From JANPCX01 sp031431125 (GTDB taxonomy: Bacteria > Pseudomonadota > Gammaproteobacteria > Burkholderiales > Burkholderiaceae_C), in contig JANPCX010000019.1 in NCBI GenBank assembly GCA_031431125.1, positions 1 through 64,000 on the forward strand: a DNA stretch of 64,000 nucleotides. The letters run 5' to 3'. The notes under the pieces are model-generated. The model saw only the letters and a program-made list of their open reading frames with translations, did not search any database and was not told the origin of the DNA. A program made the translations under genes and the position numbers. Positions within the stretch are counted from its first letter, which is position 1. Each line of letters starts with the position of its first letter. Of this stretch, positions 63,690 through 64,000 are shown in pieces.

Positions 63690-64000
63690 TCAGCGATAAA
63701 CAGGGAAGTCCCTGGTCAGTGCAGCCACTTTCTCACGCACCGCAGCGATGTTCGCTTCGTCATGCGGATTGTCCAGCACGTCGGCAATCAAGTGGGCCGT
63801 GATGCGCGCTTGTTCTTCTTTGAAACCGCGTGTGGTCATGGCGGGTGTGCCCAACCGAATACCGCTGGTCACCATGGGCTTTTGCGGGTCGTTGGGAATG
63901 CCGTTTTTGTTGCAGGTCATGTGGGCGCTGCCCAAAATCGCCTCGGCTTCTTTGCCGGTGAGGTTTTTCGGACGCAGGTCGACCAACATCACATGGCTTT
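63690..64000 (-). CDS. glyA: Serine hydroxymethyltransferase, C-terminal part (continues beyond the window)
   Basis: 103 codons up to the stop at 63690; the gene's 5' part lies outside the window. The stretch MLVDLRPKNLTGKEAEAILG, then CNKNGIPNDPQKPMVTSGIRLGTPAMTTRGF is the C-terminal domain of GlyA, the PLP enzyme that interconverts serine and glycine and charges tetrahydrofolate. The complete gene should be about 415 codons. Confidence 0.96.
   Translation of the reverse strand, partial: SHVMLVDLRPKNLTGKEAEAILGSAHMTCNKNGIPNDPQKPMVTSGIRLGTPAMTTRGFKEEQARITAHLIADVLDNPHDEANIAAVREKVAALTRDFPVYR

Noticed and set aside
1..64000. tRNA, rRNA, CRISPR, prophage or toxin-antitoxin loci
   Set aside because: Looked for by eye on both strands; no cloverleaf with a TTCGA T-arm, spaced repeat array, phage structural gene or recognised toxin pair was seen. 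A tRNAscan/Infernal run would be decisive for RNA genes.

Overview
The window comes from the chromosome of a Gram-negative betaproteobacterium, most likely of the order Burkholderiales and close to the Comamonadaceae. The evidence is the high GC content, the gene orders apbC-dcd and glyA-nrdR, type II secretion genes, MHS-type transporters, Tat and lipoprotein signals, and abundant family-typical palindromic intergenic repeats. Almost all of the window is ordinary coding sequence in short operons. I saw no rRNA, tRNA, CRISPR array, prophage or recognisable defence island.

Layout. 1-4.3 kb: Fe-S carrier ApbC, an Mpo1-like membrane protein, dCTP deaminase and a secreted glycosidase-like protein. 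4.3-6.7 kb: two divergent acyltransferase-3 genes, the second with an AT-rich core. 7-9.1 kb: a PilZ protein, a GAF-GGDEF protein with a degenerate active-site motif, and a cupin. 9.2-17.3 kb: alpha-2-macroglobulin lipoprotein and penicillin-binding protein 1C, a known periplasmic pair, here split by a 561-bp palindromic element. 17.3-21.4 kb: a LuxR-type response regulator with a hybrid histidine kinase, three small inverted-repeat elements, an NAD(P)-binding oxidoreductase and a TfoX C-terminal-domain protein. 21.4-27.2 kb: a 1905-codon gene encoding two complete UvrA units in tandem. 27.3-29.8 kb: a second copy of the palindromic element in inverted orientation, then a complete group II intron sitting directly behind a rho-independent terminator. 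29.8-35.5 kb: a small membrane protein, an MHS-family transporter, a malonyl-CoA-synthetase-like ligase, an exported flavin oxidase and a small hypothetical.

36-44.4 kb looks like a sensing and chemotaxis region: a DctB/DctD-type two-component system, two divergent glutamate/aspartate-type binding proteins without permeases, and a branched-chain-amino-acid-type binding lipoprotein followed directly by a chemoreceptor. 44.5-50.3 kb is housekeeping: aminopeptidase P, a MurU-like nucleotidyltransferase, S-adenosylmethionine decarboxylase, transketolase and GAPDH. 50.4-62.7 kb holds a subtilisin-like protease with a (Pro-Thr)15 linker and a GlyGly-CTERM-like tail, an Asp/Glu racemase, a LysR regulator, and the type II secretion genes gspL-M-N-D-E, a third palindromic element, and gspF. 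62.7-64 kb: a small membrane protein, nrdR and the 3' end of glyA.

The most noteworthy signals are the fused double UvrA with one damaged zinc site, the family of about 530-560 bp snap-back elements (two of them a near-identical inverted pair around 12.4 kb), the post-terminator group II intron with both boundaries visible, a REP-like palindrome translated in frame inside PBP1C, the GAFTTA variant of the sigma-54 contact loop, and a GlyGly-CTERM-type protease close to type II secretion genes. Several start codons were moved inward from the longest open frame; the reason is given in each entry.
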